Part shown: positions 18,245 through 26,280 of the stretch, piece by piece
Position numbering within the stretch: position 1 is the stretch's first letter
How the letters are laid out: each line of letters opens with the position of its first letter
Assembly (NCBI GenBank): GCA_003153935.1
Contig: PMCA01000035.1
Span: 35,029-84,793, forward strand
Source of the DNA: Elusimicrobiota bacterium
Lineage (GTDB): Bacteria > CAYTYR01 > UBA6262
Direction of reading: 5' to 3'
Length of the DNA stretch: 49,765 bases
Made by a program: the position numbers and the translations under genes
Notes under the pieces: generated by a model
Database searches by the model: none
The model's input: the letters and a program-made list of their open reading frames with translations, nothing else
Told to the model about the DNA's origin: nothing

Positions 18245-18321
18245 TTATTGGTTAGACACCTTCGAGGTGACCACGCACCTCAGGGGCCTCCTGGAAGGTG
18301 TCATACCGGTTAACCCAATAA
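18245..18321. repeat. 77-base cloverleaf-like palindromic element
   Basis: Outer arms TTATTGG/CCAATAA and next arms GACACCTTC/GAAGGTGTC enclose two small hairpins, GAGGTG/CACCTC and CAGG/CCTG. It lies directly upstream of the comM promoter and after the 18342 gene stop. It has no T-run. It may be a small mobile palindrome (MITE/REP-like) or a regulatory fold; it does not match an integron attC because the conserved core triplets point the wrong way. Confidence 0.6.
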
Positions 18322-18341
18322 ACAGAAACGTCTTCTTAATT

Positions 18342-19007
18342 TTATTCCTCACTCGGCAAATATCCAAATTTCTTTATACTCCAAAGCCGGTAATTCGGTT
18401 CATCTCCAGAGAGCATTCCCCCTATTGGATTCTTTTCCCATTTATATCCCTCTGGAGGAGTTGGCAATGGGTGATCCTTATCCCAGTTAAAATAGATACC
18501 ATTCTTGACGCACTTATCAAATTCTGATTCATCTGTTGGATAACTCTTCCAATAATCTGAATAATATTGAGCCAAAATAAACTTATTTGGCCCTAATAAC
18601 TGTGACATCTTCTTCAGTCTTAACATCTTCTTGTACTTCTTCTTGTAATTGTCAAGTAGCGTTTTTTTGTTATCCGCAGGCAACTCTTTTGGCTGAACAG
18701 GCTCAATCTTTCGCTTTGATTCTCGTAGAAAAGCTAATGAAATTAGTAAAATAGCGGCAACAATAATATCTATAGCATGCCATGTACTTCTGTCTAAGTA
18801 AATTGGCCTAATCGGATTAAACAAAACCGCTACAATAGCAAGTATCCACACCCAAGATTTGTTGTTAATCTTATGTGCAAAATATGCCCCATATGCTGCT
18901 ACTCCACAGACAATAAACCTAAGCAAAGTATAATATCCATATGGATGCTTATCAAGGGACCAAAGTAATAATATAGCAGTCAAGATTCTAACGATTAAAT
19001 ATCCCAA
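18342..19007 (-). CDS. Membrane protein with DUF6804-like N-terminus
   Basis: This 221-residue protein of unknown role has three to four membrane helices in its first half (to about residue 100), with PYGYYTLLRFIVCG, FNPIRPIYLDRSTW and IDIIVAA, which I associate with the DUF6804 family. The C-terminal half is soluble, charged, with aromatic-rich ends. It starts at TTG with a strong AGGAGG four bases upstream. The gene is AT-rich, unlike comM. Confidence 0.7.
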   Translation of the reverse strand: MGYLIVRILTAILLLWSLDKHPYGYYTLLRFIVCGVAAYGAYFAHKINNKSWVWILAIVAVLFNPIRPIYLDRSTWHAIDIIVAAILLISLAFLRESKRKIEPVQPKELPADNKKTLLDNYKKKYKKMLRLKKMSQLLGPNKFILAQYYSDYWKSYPTDESEFDKCVKNGIYFNWDKDHPLPTPPEGYKWEKNPIGGMLSGDEPNYRLWSIKKFGYLPSEE

Positions 19008-19015
19008 TTATCCTC

Positions 19016-19107
19016 CTAATGAGACCTAATAAACGCATCTTTTTTCCATCTATACTGAACCGGCTCTTCTAATGCATAATCTTTTCCTATTTATACTTCA
19101 TTTCCAT
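19016..19107 (-). pseudogene. Possible frameshifted 30-residue leader ORF
   Basis: An ATG at 19107 preceded by AAGGTG starts MEMKYK. If one base were added to the A-run after codon 5, the reading would continue as GKDYALEEPVQYRWKKDAFI and stop at the TAG just before the SD of the 18342 gene. As written the frame hits a stop at once. It may be a decayed or sequencing-error small gene, or chance. Confidence 0.25.
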
Positions 19108-19134
19108 AGTAGCACCTTTTCAACTAAAGTTATT

Positions 19135-19404
19135 TTAATATCTACTCTCATTGGCAGATGAGAGCATGGCAATAATTATCCCTATTATACCAATGCCCCA
19201 AATTATAAAGTAAAAAGCTGGGAACACACCCTCAACTACCCAAAATATAATCGGAAATATTACGAGACCTGGAGCAATTATAATAGCAAGGATGCTGCCA
19301 ATAAAGCCAAGCCATTTCGTCATTGCAGAAAACCAGAATAAAAACATAATTATTGTTGATATATAAAAAAGAGCGAAGCCTACTATTTTACAAATTGTTC
19401 GCAT
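19135..19404 (-). CDS. Small integral membrane protein
   Basis: This 89-residue protein is mostly hydrophobic, with about three helices (9-27, 34-55, 60-80). No family is recognised. GGGAG precedes its ATG and it begins nine bases after the stop of the 19414 gene, so the two are likely co-expressed. Its AT-rich codons match its neighbours. Confidence 0.65.
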   Translation of the reverse strand: MRTICKIVGFALFYISTIIMFLFWFSAMTKWLGFIGSILAIIIAPGLVIFPIIFWVVEGVFPAFYFIIWGIGIIGIIIAMLSSANESRY

Positions 19405-19413
19405 AATTACTCC

Positions 19414-20070
19414 CTAATTAAAATGGAATAGTTTCCAAATGTCTACACCTGAATAATTAGTAATCCTTGTTAGAATAGTAAATAGATTAATAAATACTAC
19501 AATTGAGATAATTATTCCGAGTAGAAACTTATAGATAATTGGTATAATAACAATCAATTTATCAACCAATTTATTGTACCAGATCCATTGATATCGCTGG
19601 CGTTTCCAAATTAATTTGCTTAGCCAACAAATAATTAACCAATATATATAAAAAAGAAATGCGTAATATATAGTAAGTTCAAAAATACCTACAAGGTTAC
19701 TACCCAAACTACTGTTCGCATAACGATATGGTAATTCATGTAAATATATTACTAATAATATAAGTGTTATAATCGGATGTCCATAAATCTTTTCTTTTAG
19801 GGATTGAGCAGTATATTTTGAAGCTATCCAAGTCAATATTAACCATTGAAGAATATACACAACTATATGTAAGGATAATACGAGCCATATATTCAAACCG
19901 ATTGCTTGATACGGTGAATTACCTTCCTTAAAATAATATATTAAATGGTCAAAAGTACGATATAACAAAAGGAAAGCCATTGTAATAGTTATTATTTGAT
20001 ATTTCTTAATACGCGTAATAAACACATTATCTTTTTTATTAGGACTAATTATCTCTGTAGGTTCATTCAT
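19414..20070 (-). CDS. Multi-pass membrane protein, unknown function
   Basis: The ATG at 20070 gives 218 residues and avoids overlap with the preceding gene; an upstream start would add 19 residues. Five to six helices are visible, for example LLLYRTFDHLIYYF, VVYILQWLILTWIA, LIICWLSKLIW and YKFLLGIIISIVVFINLF. No family recognised. It is AT-rich and belongs to the run 20090-18342 of accessory envelope genes. Confidence 0.65.
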   Translation of the reverse strand: MNEPTEIISPNKKDNVFITRIKKYQIITITMAFLLLYRTFDHLIYYFKEGNSPYQAIGLNIWLVLSLHIVVYILQWLILTWIASKYTAQSLKEKIYGHPIITLILLVIYLHELPYRYANSSLGSNLVGIFELTIYYAFLFYIYWLIICWLSKLIWKRQRYQWIWYNKLVDKLIVIIPIIYKFLLGIIISIVVFINLFTILTRITNYSGVDIWKLFHFN

Positions 20071-20089
20071 GTCATGCCCTTTTTGTTCA

Positions 20090-20728
20090 TTACCTCTTAT
20101 TTTGTTCTTTATCATAAATGATAACACTATTGCCTATTTGTTGAAAAAGAGGGAGATAGCTATTAAACTCTTTAAGGAGTTTCTTATCTATTTTCTTCAA
20201 TCTACCAACCGCACATTGAATATATATCATATCCTTTCCATAAATAAACATATGCTGAAGCACATACATTTCAGTGGCAGTCTCATTATTCTCTTTGATT
20301 GTATAATACTTCCTCCACGCTCCAGGTTGGCCATCGTATTTTGTCTCTTCCCCATCAATAAATATTGAATCTGGAGGCAGCATTTTCATACCCGTTTTCG
20401 TAAACACCATCTTTGCTATAGCATCTGGAGATATTTTATCAGGTATTTCCGTAATTAAGATCGAAACCATTGGACTTATTCCTTCTAACTGTTTTCCTGT
20501 AAACAATTGAATATTGTCGGGATCGGGACTGCCGGCCTCATATGATTTCCAAGAGCTAGGATATTCAATGCTTATATTGAGCCCCTTGGCTTTTGGATTA
20601 TCTTTTGTGTAATATTTCTTTTTATTCCCATTCTTAAATGCTTGATAATCATTATTTTGCCCGTAAACTAAAGTACAATATTGCACCATAATAAACAAAC
20701 TTATTAGGATTAATGTAACTTTTTTCAT
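20090..20728 (-). CDS. Secreted protein, PsbP/DcrB-like fold suspected
   Basis: The 212-residue protein has a clear signal peptide (1-23, ending VYG). The mature part includes LNISIEYPSSWKSYEAG and later GAWRKYYTIKENN, the pattern of a beta-rich PsbP/DcrB-type domain in which a short 'I.YP..W' opens the fold. Function unknown; it probably acts in the periplasm. A strong SD (AGGAGG) follows a leader hairpin. The identification is by eye and weak. Confidence 0.65.
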   Translation of the reverse strand: MKKVTLILISLFIMVQYCTLVYGQNNDYQAFKNGNKKKYYTKDNPKAKGLNISIEYPSSWKSYEAGSPDPDNIQLFTGKQLEGISPMVSILITEIPDKISPDAIAKMVFTKTGMKMLPPDSIFIDGEETKYDGQPGAWRKYYTIKENNETATEMYVLQHMFIYGKDMIYIQCAVGRLKKIDKKLLKEFNSYLPLFQQIGNSVIIYDKEQNKR

Positions 20729-20741
20729 GTTTACCTCCTAA

Positions 20742-20775
20742 ATAAAAAAGCAACTCTCCATTTAGAGAATTGCTT
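20742..20775 (-). promoter_or_regulatory. Terminator-like hairpin in the 20090-gene leader
   Basis: Minus strand AAAGCAATTCTC, loop TAAATG, GAGAGTTGCTTT, then TTTTATTT and the SD. A 12-bp stem with one G-T pair. It lies between a plausible promoter and the SD. Confidence 0.7.
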
Positions 20776-20848
20776 TGCATTTTGAGATATTCATCTTATA
20801 CCCATCCTTATTGGAAGGTATAAATACTAAAGGATCTTCCTCTATATA

Positions 20849-20876
20849 AACATAGCACTATTTCCTTATATTTCAA
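20849..20876 (-). promoter_or_regulatory. Possible promoter of the 20090 gene
   Basis: Minus-strand TTGAAA (20871-20876), 16-base spacer, TATGTT (20849-20854). Less perfect than the others. The leader between it and the hairpin has complementary segments (for example TTATACC/GGTATAA). Confidence 0.4.
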
Positions 20877-20917
20877 GCATTTTTTTACTTGTTTCATATT
20901 AGGCTGAAACGTCCCCT

Positions 20918-21643
20918 TTATTTCCCTTTATTTTTAAGTTCTTCCCATTGTTGTTTTAAAATATCGTTAAGTTCATAGTGTTTTCTCTTTAGTAGGATTA
21001 TTTCCTTTTCTTCGTATAATTTACCAATACAATTGTGTTTATTTATTTCCATTAACATCTCGATAATAGATAAAGATAACTCTCCAACTATCCATATGTT
21101 TGCTTTAACAATGCGCTCCTTGGACATATCGAATATCGATTGGGCAATAGAAGAACCTATAATCTTAGTATTTCTAAAGCTTGTTATCATATTAGGGTGG
21201 GCAAAATACTTATTAATAAATTTCTCTTTCTTTTCTTTTATATTCTTAGAGTAATTAGGATAATTGGTCTCTAGCCATTTATTAGCTTTTGTTTTTCCAT
21301 GGATATTTATATTTAAAAGACCATCAGGTCTTTGGTTCATAAACTCAGATTCTTTAGGGTTCGTCATACAATATCCGGCCATGACGGCCGCTTCCAATGC
21401 TTGCCTTAACATCATATATGCTTGTGTTTCATGGCATCTGATCACTGATAACAAGGATAAGGTCATAGCGTTCCTTAACTGTGATAGAACTATAAAAAAT
21501 AACCATGTATTCTCATTAATATCAAATTTTAAATGCCATAATATATTTACTATGGCTTTTGTATTGACTAAAATATCACCATATTCATTGTTTGCGTCTA
21601 TTATTAGCCTATTTTCTACTTCTGAAATTCTTTCTAATTCCAT
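20918..21643 (-). CDS. Helical cytoplasmic protein, unknown (HEPN/DUF5677-like?)
   Basis: This 241-residue AT-rich gene encodes an all-helical protein without signal or membrane segment. SLLSVIRCHETQAYMMLRQA followed by LEAAVMAGYC resembles the 'LRQALEA' helix of DUF5677 and HEPN-like proteins of uncertain function. No catalytic motif is confirmed. SD is weak (AGAGAC). It stands alone between two separate promoter regions, which fits an acquired gene. Confidence 0.6.
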   Translation of the reverse strand: MELERISEVENRLIIDANNEYGDILVNTKAIVNILWHLKFDINENTWLFFIVLSQLRNAMTLSLLSVIRCHETQAYMMLRQALEAAVMAGYCMTNPKESEFMNQRPDGLLNINIHGKTKANKWLETNYPNYSKNIKEKKEKFINKYFAHPNMITSFRNTKIIGSSIAQSIFDMSKERIVKANIWIVGELSLSIIEMLMEINKHNCIGKLYEEKEIILLKRKHYELNDILKQQWEELKNKGK

Positions 21644-21702
21644 ATAGGTCTCTTTTATTATTTGGCGTTAACTATTTTGGGGCAGAATTATAAATAAATT
21701 CA

Positions 21703-22230
21703 TTATTTGTTGGGTATAATGACAGCCCCATCTTTAAAATAGTATCCATGTTTCTTTGCAATTGAATTACCCAGAAATCCAGCATCATAAAGTTCCTGTG
21801 TCTGATCTGCCTTTTCTTTGAAACAAATAACAGTTACAGTGTAATTTGGAAGGTTTATTGGCACTGAGATGGATGGGCTATTGTAAGTATTATAAGAACC
21901 ATAAGTCGTTCCCCCAATAGATCTTGATGTCCCGGTTGTATTGGCCGTACCACCCGTGTTGTACATGCCAGTTTTCCCTCCAGCATTTGAAGACATTATG
22001 CCAAAGTATTTGTATCCATTCTGCAAACATAGTTCTGCGCACCGGAGAAGAGTGTAATCTTGGACATCTAGGGGTTCACTTTTTGCGTTCCCCTGGAATG
22101 ATACAGAAAAAACGTTTTCCTGGAGTTGTGAGTCGTGATACCCAAAGCGCCCACCCTTCTGGTATGGAGTAGCACAGCCAACAAGAAGTAATGCCATTAT
22201 AAAAATAATAGGTTGTATAACTGTTTTCAT
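21703..22230 (-). CDS. CC0125/CC1285-type outer-membrane lipoprotein
   Basis: A lipobox (LLLVGC) ends the signal peptide at Cys19. The start of the mature chain, CATPYQKGGRFGYHDSQLQE, and FSVSFQGNA, YTLLRCAELCLQNGYKYF match the CC0125/CC1285 lipoprotein family as I know it, whose role is not defined. A Gly/Thr/Ser/Asn-rich loop (about 85-120) is variable. It follows the CsgG-like gene with four bases between them, so the pair may act together at the outer membrane. Confidence 0.78.
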   Translation of the reverse strand: MKTVIQPIIFIMALLLVGCATPYQKGGRFGYHDSQLQENVFSVSFQGNAKSEPLDVQDYTLLRCAELCLQNGYKYFGIMSSNAGGKTGMYNTGGTANTTGTSRSIGGTTYGSYNTYNSPSISVPINLPNYTVTVICFKEKADQTQELYDAGFLGNSIAKKHGYYFKDGAVIIPNK

Positions 22231-22234
22231 ACTC

Positions 22235-22909
22235 TTATTGCCTTCCGCTGCTTATTCTTTCTAATTCTTCGTCTAAGGGTATTCTCATAGTACCAAAATC
22301 TTTATCTTTCTTTATATCGTCACTTATAACGCGTTTCCCACTTTTCATACTAGTAGCAATATCAATTGCAACCTTTTTTAAAATAATATCTACTCTAATA
22401 CCTTCTTTTACAGATACGGTAGTGCTAGTTAGTACTTTTCCAGATTGCACATCAACCATACGGAATGTAGCCAAAAGAATTGATTTCAGCTGTTCGCTAG
22501 AAGGTATTACATAAACCATTAAAAGCGCATCAACTCCTAACATTTCACCCAATTTTTTTATATCATTTCTATCCAAAGTTTGAAAGTTGAAATTTCTGCT
22601 TTCATCAGATCCTTTTGATTCGCTCACCATACCTGTGTTTTGGAAATATAACTCTTTCATTACAGCTTCAAGATTACTTCTTTCAACAACTGTGAATCCG
22701 GCATCCATAAGTTCCGTTATCAGCGCTCGCCATGAATATGAACTAACCCAATATGGATCCCAATTCTCTGGTATAACGGCTATTTTTAGCTTAGTGGTTT
22801 TAGGAGCAACTGTTGTCTTTATATAAATATCACCTGGATCTGCACCTCTACTGTTTATCGGTAAAGAACAAATCAATATAAACGCTACAATAATCGATAT
22901 TTTCTTCAT
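22235..22909 (-). CDS. CsgG-like secreted protein
   Basis: CsgG-fold proteins are periplasmic or outer-membrane assembly proteins; CsgG itself is the curli secretion channel. This 224-residue protein has a signal peptide (1-23), KIAVIPENW, GFTVVERSNLEAVMKELYF, LGEMLGVDALLMVYVI and a strand ATFRMVDVQSGKVLTSTTVS: the usual CsgG-family order. No lipobox Cys is seen. It may be a CsgG-like component rather than curli export, since no curli subunits are nearby. It has its own promoter and leader. Confidence 0.75.
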   Translation of the reverse strand: MKKISIIVAFILICSLPINSRGADPGDIYIKTTVAPKTTKLKIAVIPENWDPYWVSSYSWRALITELMDAGFTVVERSNLEAVMKELYFQNTGMVSESKGSDESRNFNFQTLDRNDIKKLGEMLGVDALLMVYVIPSSEQLKSILLATFRMVDVQSGKVLTSTTVSVKEGIRVDIILKKVAIDIATSMKSGKRVISDDIKKDKDFGTMRIPLDEELERISSGRQ

Positions 22910-22968
22910 ACTCCCCCCTATATATTTTTAATCCTGGATAATTAGTCCAAATTAGTTACTATCTTACC

Positions 22969-23006
22969 TTAAATAAAATAAGCAACCCACTACCTCTGGA
23001 TTGCTT
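22969..23006 (-). promoter_or_regulatory. Terminator-like hairpin in the csgG-like leader
   Basis: Minus strand AAGCAATCC, loop AGAGGTAGT, GGGTTGCTT, then ATTTTATTT. About 60 bases separate it from the start codon. Confidence 0.65.
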
Positions 23007-23077
23007 TGATTTTTATTCCCCCCATTTCCTAATCCTTCTTAATATAGATCAGGCCTTACAAAAGATTGACTTATTTC

Positions 23078-23107
23078 CTTATACTCCTTATCCGTGCTGC
23101 ATGTCAA
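23078..23107 (-). promoter_or_regulatory. Promoter of the csgG-like/lipoprotein pair
   Basis: Minus-strand TTGACA (23102-23107), 18-base spacer, TATAAG (23078-23083). It precedes the leader hairpin and lies in the 206-base gap after the PEP-CTERM gene. Confidence 0.6.
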
Positions 23108-23115
23108 ACAATTAT

Positions 23116-23808
23116 CTATTTCTTCATCCTTTTCTTAAATCCAAACAGACCTAAGACTCCTGACCCGATTAAGATCAATGTAGAGGGTTCCGGGACAGGA
23201 GGTGTAGGTTCTCCCTCTACATAAATATCAGTAACTCTAAGATAATCCTGAGTGCCACCCAACATCCAGAAGGCAACCCAAACACTTGGCTTATTATCTG
23301 TTATGCGCAATGAGGATTGTGTCCATTGTATTACAGGGCCAGAAGTGTCATGCTCTGACCAATTGCTCAAGTTATATGGTCCGGTTCTTAAATCTATGGT
23401 TCTATCGGCATTGAATCCAGTAATATCATCATTATCATCCCAAAAGCTGGCCCGTCCTATACCATCACCAAATCCTTCCATCCATGAAAAGTGCAGTATG
23501 GTATTATCATAAGAACCTAAAGTGTTAATGTTAATTAGGAGGGCTGCTCCATCTGAAGCCCAGCCATGCATTTTAGGATCAGTATAAGCCATTTGGGACA
23601 TTCCCACATCATCGGAAATGGAACGTCCTGGTGCGCCATCTGCAAAGCGTGCAGCATACCAGTCATTGTCTGCCCCATTAGCTTCAATAGGTACTGCCCA
23701 ATTAACTTCATTACCCCAACCAAAATCCTCATAGAATAGAAAGGCGTTAGCTGTACCTGAGATGGATAAGATTAACGCAAACAGTATAGATGACACTAAT
23801 CTCTGCAT
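23116..23808 (-). CDS. PEP-CTERM sorting-domain protein
   Basis: The 230-residue exported protein has a signal peptide (about 1-23) and the C-terminal PEP-CTERM signal: PVPEPSTLILIGSG, hydrophobic helix, then the basic tail KKRMKK. Such tails are recognised by exosortase. The middle is beta-rich (APGRSISDDVG; FSWMEGFGDGIGRASFWDDN) and may form a jelly-roll-like fold binding sugars, but that is inference. The ATG at 23808 follows GAGG. It is cotranscribed with the Kelch gene; no exosortase is in this window. Confidence 0.88.
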   Translation of the reverse strand: MQRLVSSILFALILSISGTANAFLFYEDFGWGNEVNWAVPIEANGADNDWYAARFADGAPGRSISDDVGMSQMAYTDPKMHGWASDGAALLININTLGSYDNTILHFSWMEGFGDGIGRASFWDDNDDITGFNADRTIDLRTGPYNLSNWSEHDTSGPVIQWTQSSLRITDNKPSVWVAFWMLGGTQDYLRVTDIYVEGEPTPPVPEPSTLILIGSGVLGLFGFKKRMKK

Positions 23809-23826
23809 ATATAACCTCAACAATTA

Positions 23827-26151
23827 CTACTTTACCACCGCGACTTTGTGGGTTTCGGAGAAGCCGGCACCGGAGAAGTTAAATAAATAAACCCCGGAGG
23901 CGACGCGGCTGTTATTCTCATTGACGCAATTCCAGCTGACGACGCTCGTGATATTCTCCGCTACGTCCACATCATCCTCCCAAACTTTTTCTCCCATAAT
24001 AGTGTAGGCCCTTATATCTACCGTCCCCGAAGAGCCGGCGGTGATCAATATCCTGGCTGATTCGCCTTTGACCGGATTAATATAGCCCTTGGGCCCGCCG
24101 ATGATCTTGACGCCATTTGAGTTCATCATGACAAAGTTCTGATCGTTCAGATCCGTGACCAGGTTAGTGAAAACTTTCCGAGCGGGATTAAAGCGGTTGC
24201 CGCCCAGGCTCGGAGTGACAGTATAATTCCCGGCCGGTAAATTATCGAACGAGTAATATCCCGCAGCGCTGGTCGTAGTCGTGCTATTAGCGTCACCAGA
24301 AATGGTAACTGTAATATTGGCAATACCTGACCCTAAGTTATCAAGGACATAACCATAGATACCATAGTAGGTTACGGCAGCCGGGGTTATCCCTCCGGTA
24401 TCGGTCGGCGTCGTTGGCTGAGTTCCGGATGAGTCTCCTGACCCCCCGGATGAGTCTCCTGAACCAGACGAGCCTCCTGACCCTGATGAACCTCCTCCGG
24501 AGTTATCCCCCGGCGGATTATCCGGTGGATTTACCGGTGGTGGCGGCGTCGGTGGCGGTGGTGGAGGTGGCGTCGGCGCGGCGTGACGAGTAAAATCCTG
24601 GTTCTCCAGGTTGGCGCTCAGGCCCGTCACTGTCCGGCTGGAAGGATCAAAACTATAACCCGTCTGCTCTGGTTTAAGGGAATAATTGCCTCCGGCCAGG
24701 TTAAAAAATTCATAGTTACCGGTAGGAGTTGTGGTCGCCTGGACAGCCGCATCTCCGCCCAGATTTATCGTAACGCCAACGGCCGGGTCGCCATTACTAT
24801 CCTTTATCTGTCCCGTAATATTATACGTGCTGCCTATCGGCGGGATCCCTCCCACCTGTGGCGCGTTGACCGCACTGGTGGCCGCGCCTATAGCCTTGGA
24901 ATTATACGTGTCGTAAGCCTCAAAATAGTAAGAGTAATCGTTGCCTTCCTGCAATAAACCGATCTTTAAGTAATAGATCTTTCCGTCGGTATAGTTCGTA
25001 TCTCCCGGATCCGCGCTTAATAGTGGCAGCGGGCTGCCGGCAATTTCCGCGCCCCCCTTTAAAATATGGATTTTGGGGTACCCGGCTTCCGGCGCGTTAT
25101 TATCAACATCGGTATATCTAACCCGGTAAACATATGTGCTGCTGACCGTTCCGGTATCAGGATTCAACCCATCGCTAACGTAGCCTGGTTCTCCGGTCCA
25201 GTCGAGGATCGCGAAATTAATTACCATCCCGCCCCGTACGTCAGCTCGCAAGGTAGAGCCATCATCACCGCCGAACACCATTGGCCGGCCATTGACTACG
25301 CTGAGGGCGTAATTTCTGATGTTATGCGAATAGGAATAAGGTCGCCCTACCACCCAGCTGTCAGTAATCGGGTCATATTCGAAGACGCTCAGGAGGGCGA
25401 TTCCGTTCTGGTTGCCGCCAATGATGGCTATCTGCCCGTTTATGGTTACAGCGGTAAAACTATCCCGCGGGCTATTCTGATAAATGTTAGATTTGTAGGC
25501 CCAGTGGTCAGAAACCGGTGTATATTCTTCCACGGAGTAAAGGCTAGTGACGTTCTTGCCGCCGAAAGCGTAGATGTGGTTATTAGCCGCGGCCACGCCC
25601 ATCCTGGACCTGGGTGTAAGAAGATCCGCCTTGGTTGACCAGCTATTAGAATCAGGGTCATATGCTTCGACTTTGCTAAACGCTGTGCCTGAATCGTCCT
25701 CGCCGCCTATCACATATATTTTACCGTCCAGCATAGCCGCGGCACAGCCGGCGCGGGCTGTGGGCAAGGCAGTTTTCGTGGACCAAGTGTCAGTATTGGG
25801 ATCATACTCTTCCACAGTATCCAGTACTGAGGTATTCTTACCGCCAAAGACATAAATTTTATTATTCACAGCGGCAATGGCGAAATAGGCCCTGGGGGTT
25901 GGCATAGAGGTTTTGGTTGACCAGTGGTTAGCGGCGGGATCGTACTCTTCTACTATAGCCAGCGGAGATGAACTGTCATTCAGCCCCCCGATGATATAGA
26001 CCTTGCCATTCACGGTCGCGGAACCGCAACCGGCGCGCAATGTCGGCAGAGTCGTTACTTGCGACCAGAGCAGGTCGGAAGCGCCATAGGCATAGTTAAC
26101 CCATAGCGTATAAAGCAGTATTAAGATTAGGAGTTTTACGGCGTTACGCAT
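23827..26151 (-). CDS. Large secreted Kelch/CarboxypepD-reg/FlgD-domain protein
   Basis: This 774-residue secreted protein has a signal peptide (about 1-22), five to six Kelch repeats (about 25-310, for example MLDGKIYVIGG and NNKIYVFGG), two carboxypeptidase-regulatory-like domains (about 455-530 and 605-680), separated by a Pro/Gly/Ser-rich linker, and a C-terminal FlgD-like Ig domain with IMGEKVWED and GVYLFNFSG. The last domain resembles C-terminal secretion/sorting domains of Bacteroidetes-type T9SS, suggesting cell-surface export. The ATG at 26151 follows AGGG. Confidence 0.85.
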   Translation of the reverse strand: MRNAVKLLILILLYTLWVNYAYGASDLLWSQVTTLPTLRAGCGSATVNGKVYIIGGLNDSSSPLAIVEEYDPAANHWSTKTSMPTPRAYFAIAAVNNKIYVFGGKNTSVLDTVEEYDPNTDTWSTKTALPTARAGCAAAMLDGKIYVIGGEDDSGTAFSKVEAYDPDSNSWSTKADLLTPRSRMGVAAANNHIYAFGGKNVTSLYSVEEYTPVSDHWAYKSNIYQNSPRDSFTAVTINGQIAIIGGNQNGIALLSVFEYDPITDSWVVGRPYSYSHNIRNYALSVVNGRPMVFGGDDGSTLRADVRGGMVINFAILDWTGEPGYVSDGLNPDTGTVSSTYVYRVRYTDVDNNAPEAGYPKIHILKGGAEIAGSPLPLLSADPGDTNYTDGKIYYLKIGLLQEGNDYSYYFEAYDTYNSKAIGAATSAVNAPQVGGIPPIGSTYNITGQIKDSNGDPAVGVTINLGGDAAVQATTTPTGNYEFFNLAGGNYSLKPEQTGYSFDPSSRTVTGLSANLENQDFTRHAAPTPPPPPPPTPPPPVNPPDNPPGDNSGGGSSGSGGSSGSGDSSGGSGDSSGTQPTTPTDTGGITPAAVTYYGIYGYVLDNLGSGIANITVTISGDANSTTTTSAAGYYSFDNLPAGNYTVTPSLGGNRFNPARKVFTNLVTDLNDQNFVMMNSNGVKIIGGPKGYINPVKGESARILITAGSSGTVDIRAYTIMGEKVWEDDVDVAENITSVVSWNCVNENNSRVASGVYLFNFSGAGFSETHKVAVVK

Positions 26152-26165
26152 AAAATTACCCTGAA

Positions 26166-26202
26166 AAAACAAAAAAGCATCAGTTGGTTTCACTAATGCT
26201 TT
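26166..26202 (-). promoter_or_regulatory. Terminator-like hairpin in the Kelch-gene leader
   Basis: Minus strand AAAGCATTAGT, loop GAAACCA, ACTGATGCTTT, then TTTG and a T-rich run ending at the SD. It lies between a near-consensus promoter and the start codon. Confidence 0.75.
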
Positions 26203-26235
26203 GGCTATCCAATCGCATATATTTTATTTTATGTA

Positions 26236-26265
26236 ATTATATGCGTTATTATATCATTTTGTCAA
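26236..26265 (-). promoter_or_regulatory. Promoter of the Kelch/PEP-CTERM operon
   Basis: Minus-strand TTGACA (26260-26265), 18-base spacer, TATAAT (26236-26241): both boxes match the consensus exactly. It follows the glycosyltransferase stop by 15 bases. Confidence 0.8.
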
Positions 26266-26280
26266 GAAAAAAAAGTAAGC

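Noticed and set aside
18245-18321. Integron attC site
   Set aside because: The GTT/AAC core triplets point outward rather than inward, and no cassette array or integrase is present.
20742-23006. Cyclic-di-GMP (GEMM) riboswitches in leaders
   Set aside because: GCAAAGC-like bits occur but the conserved paired aptamer segments are absent and the elements are too short.
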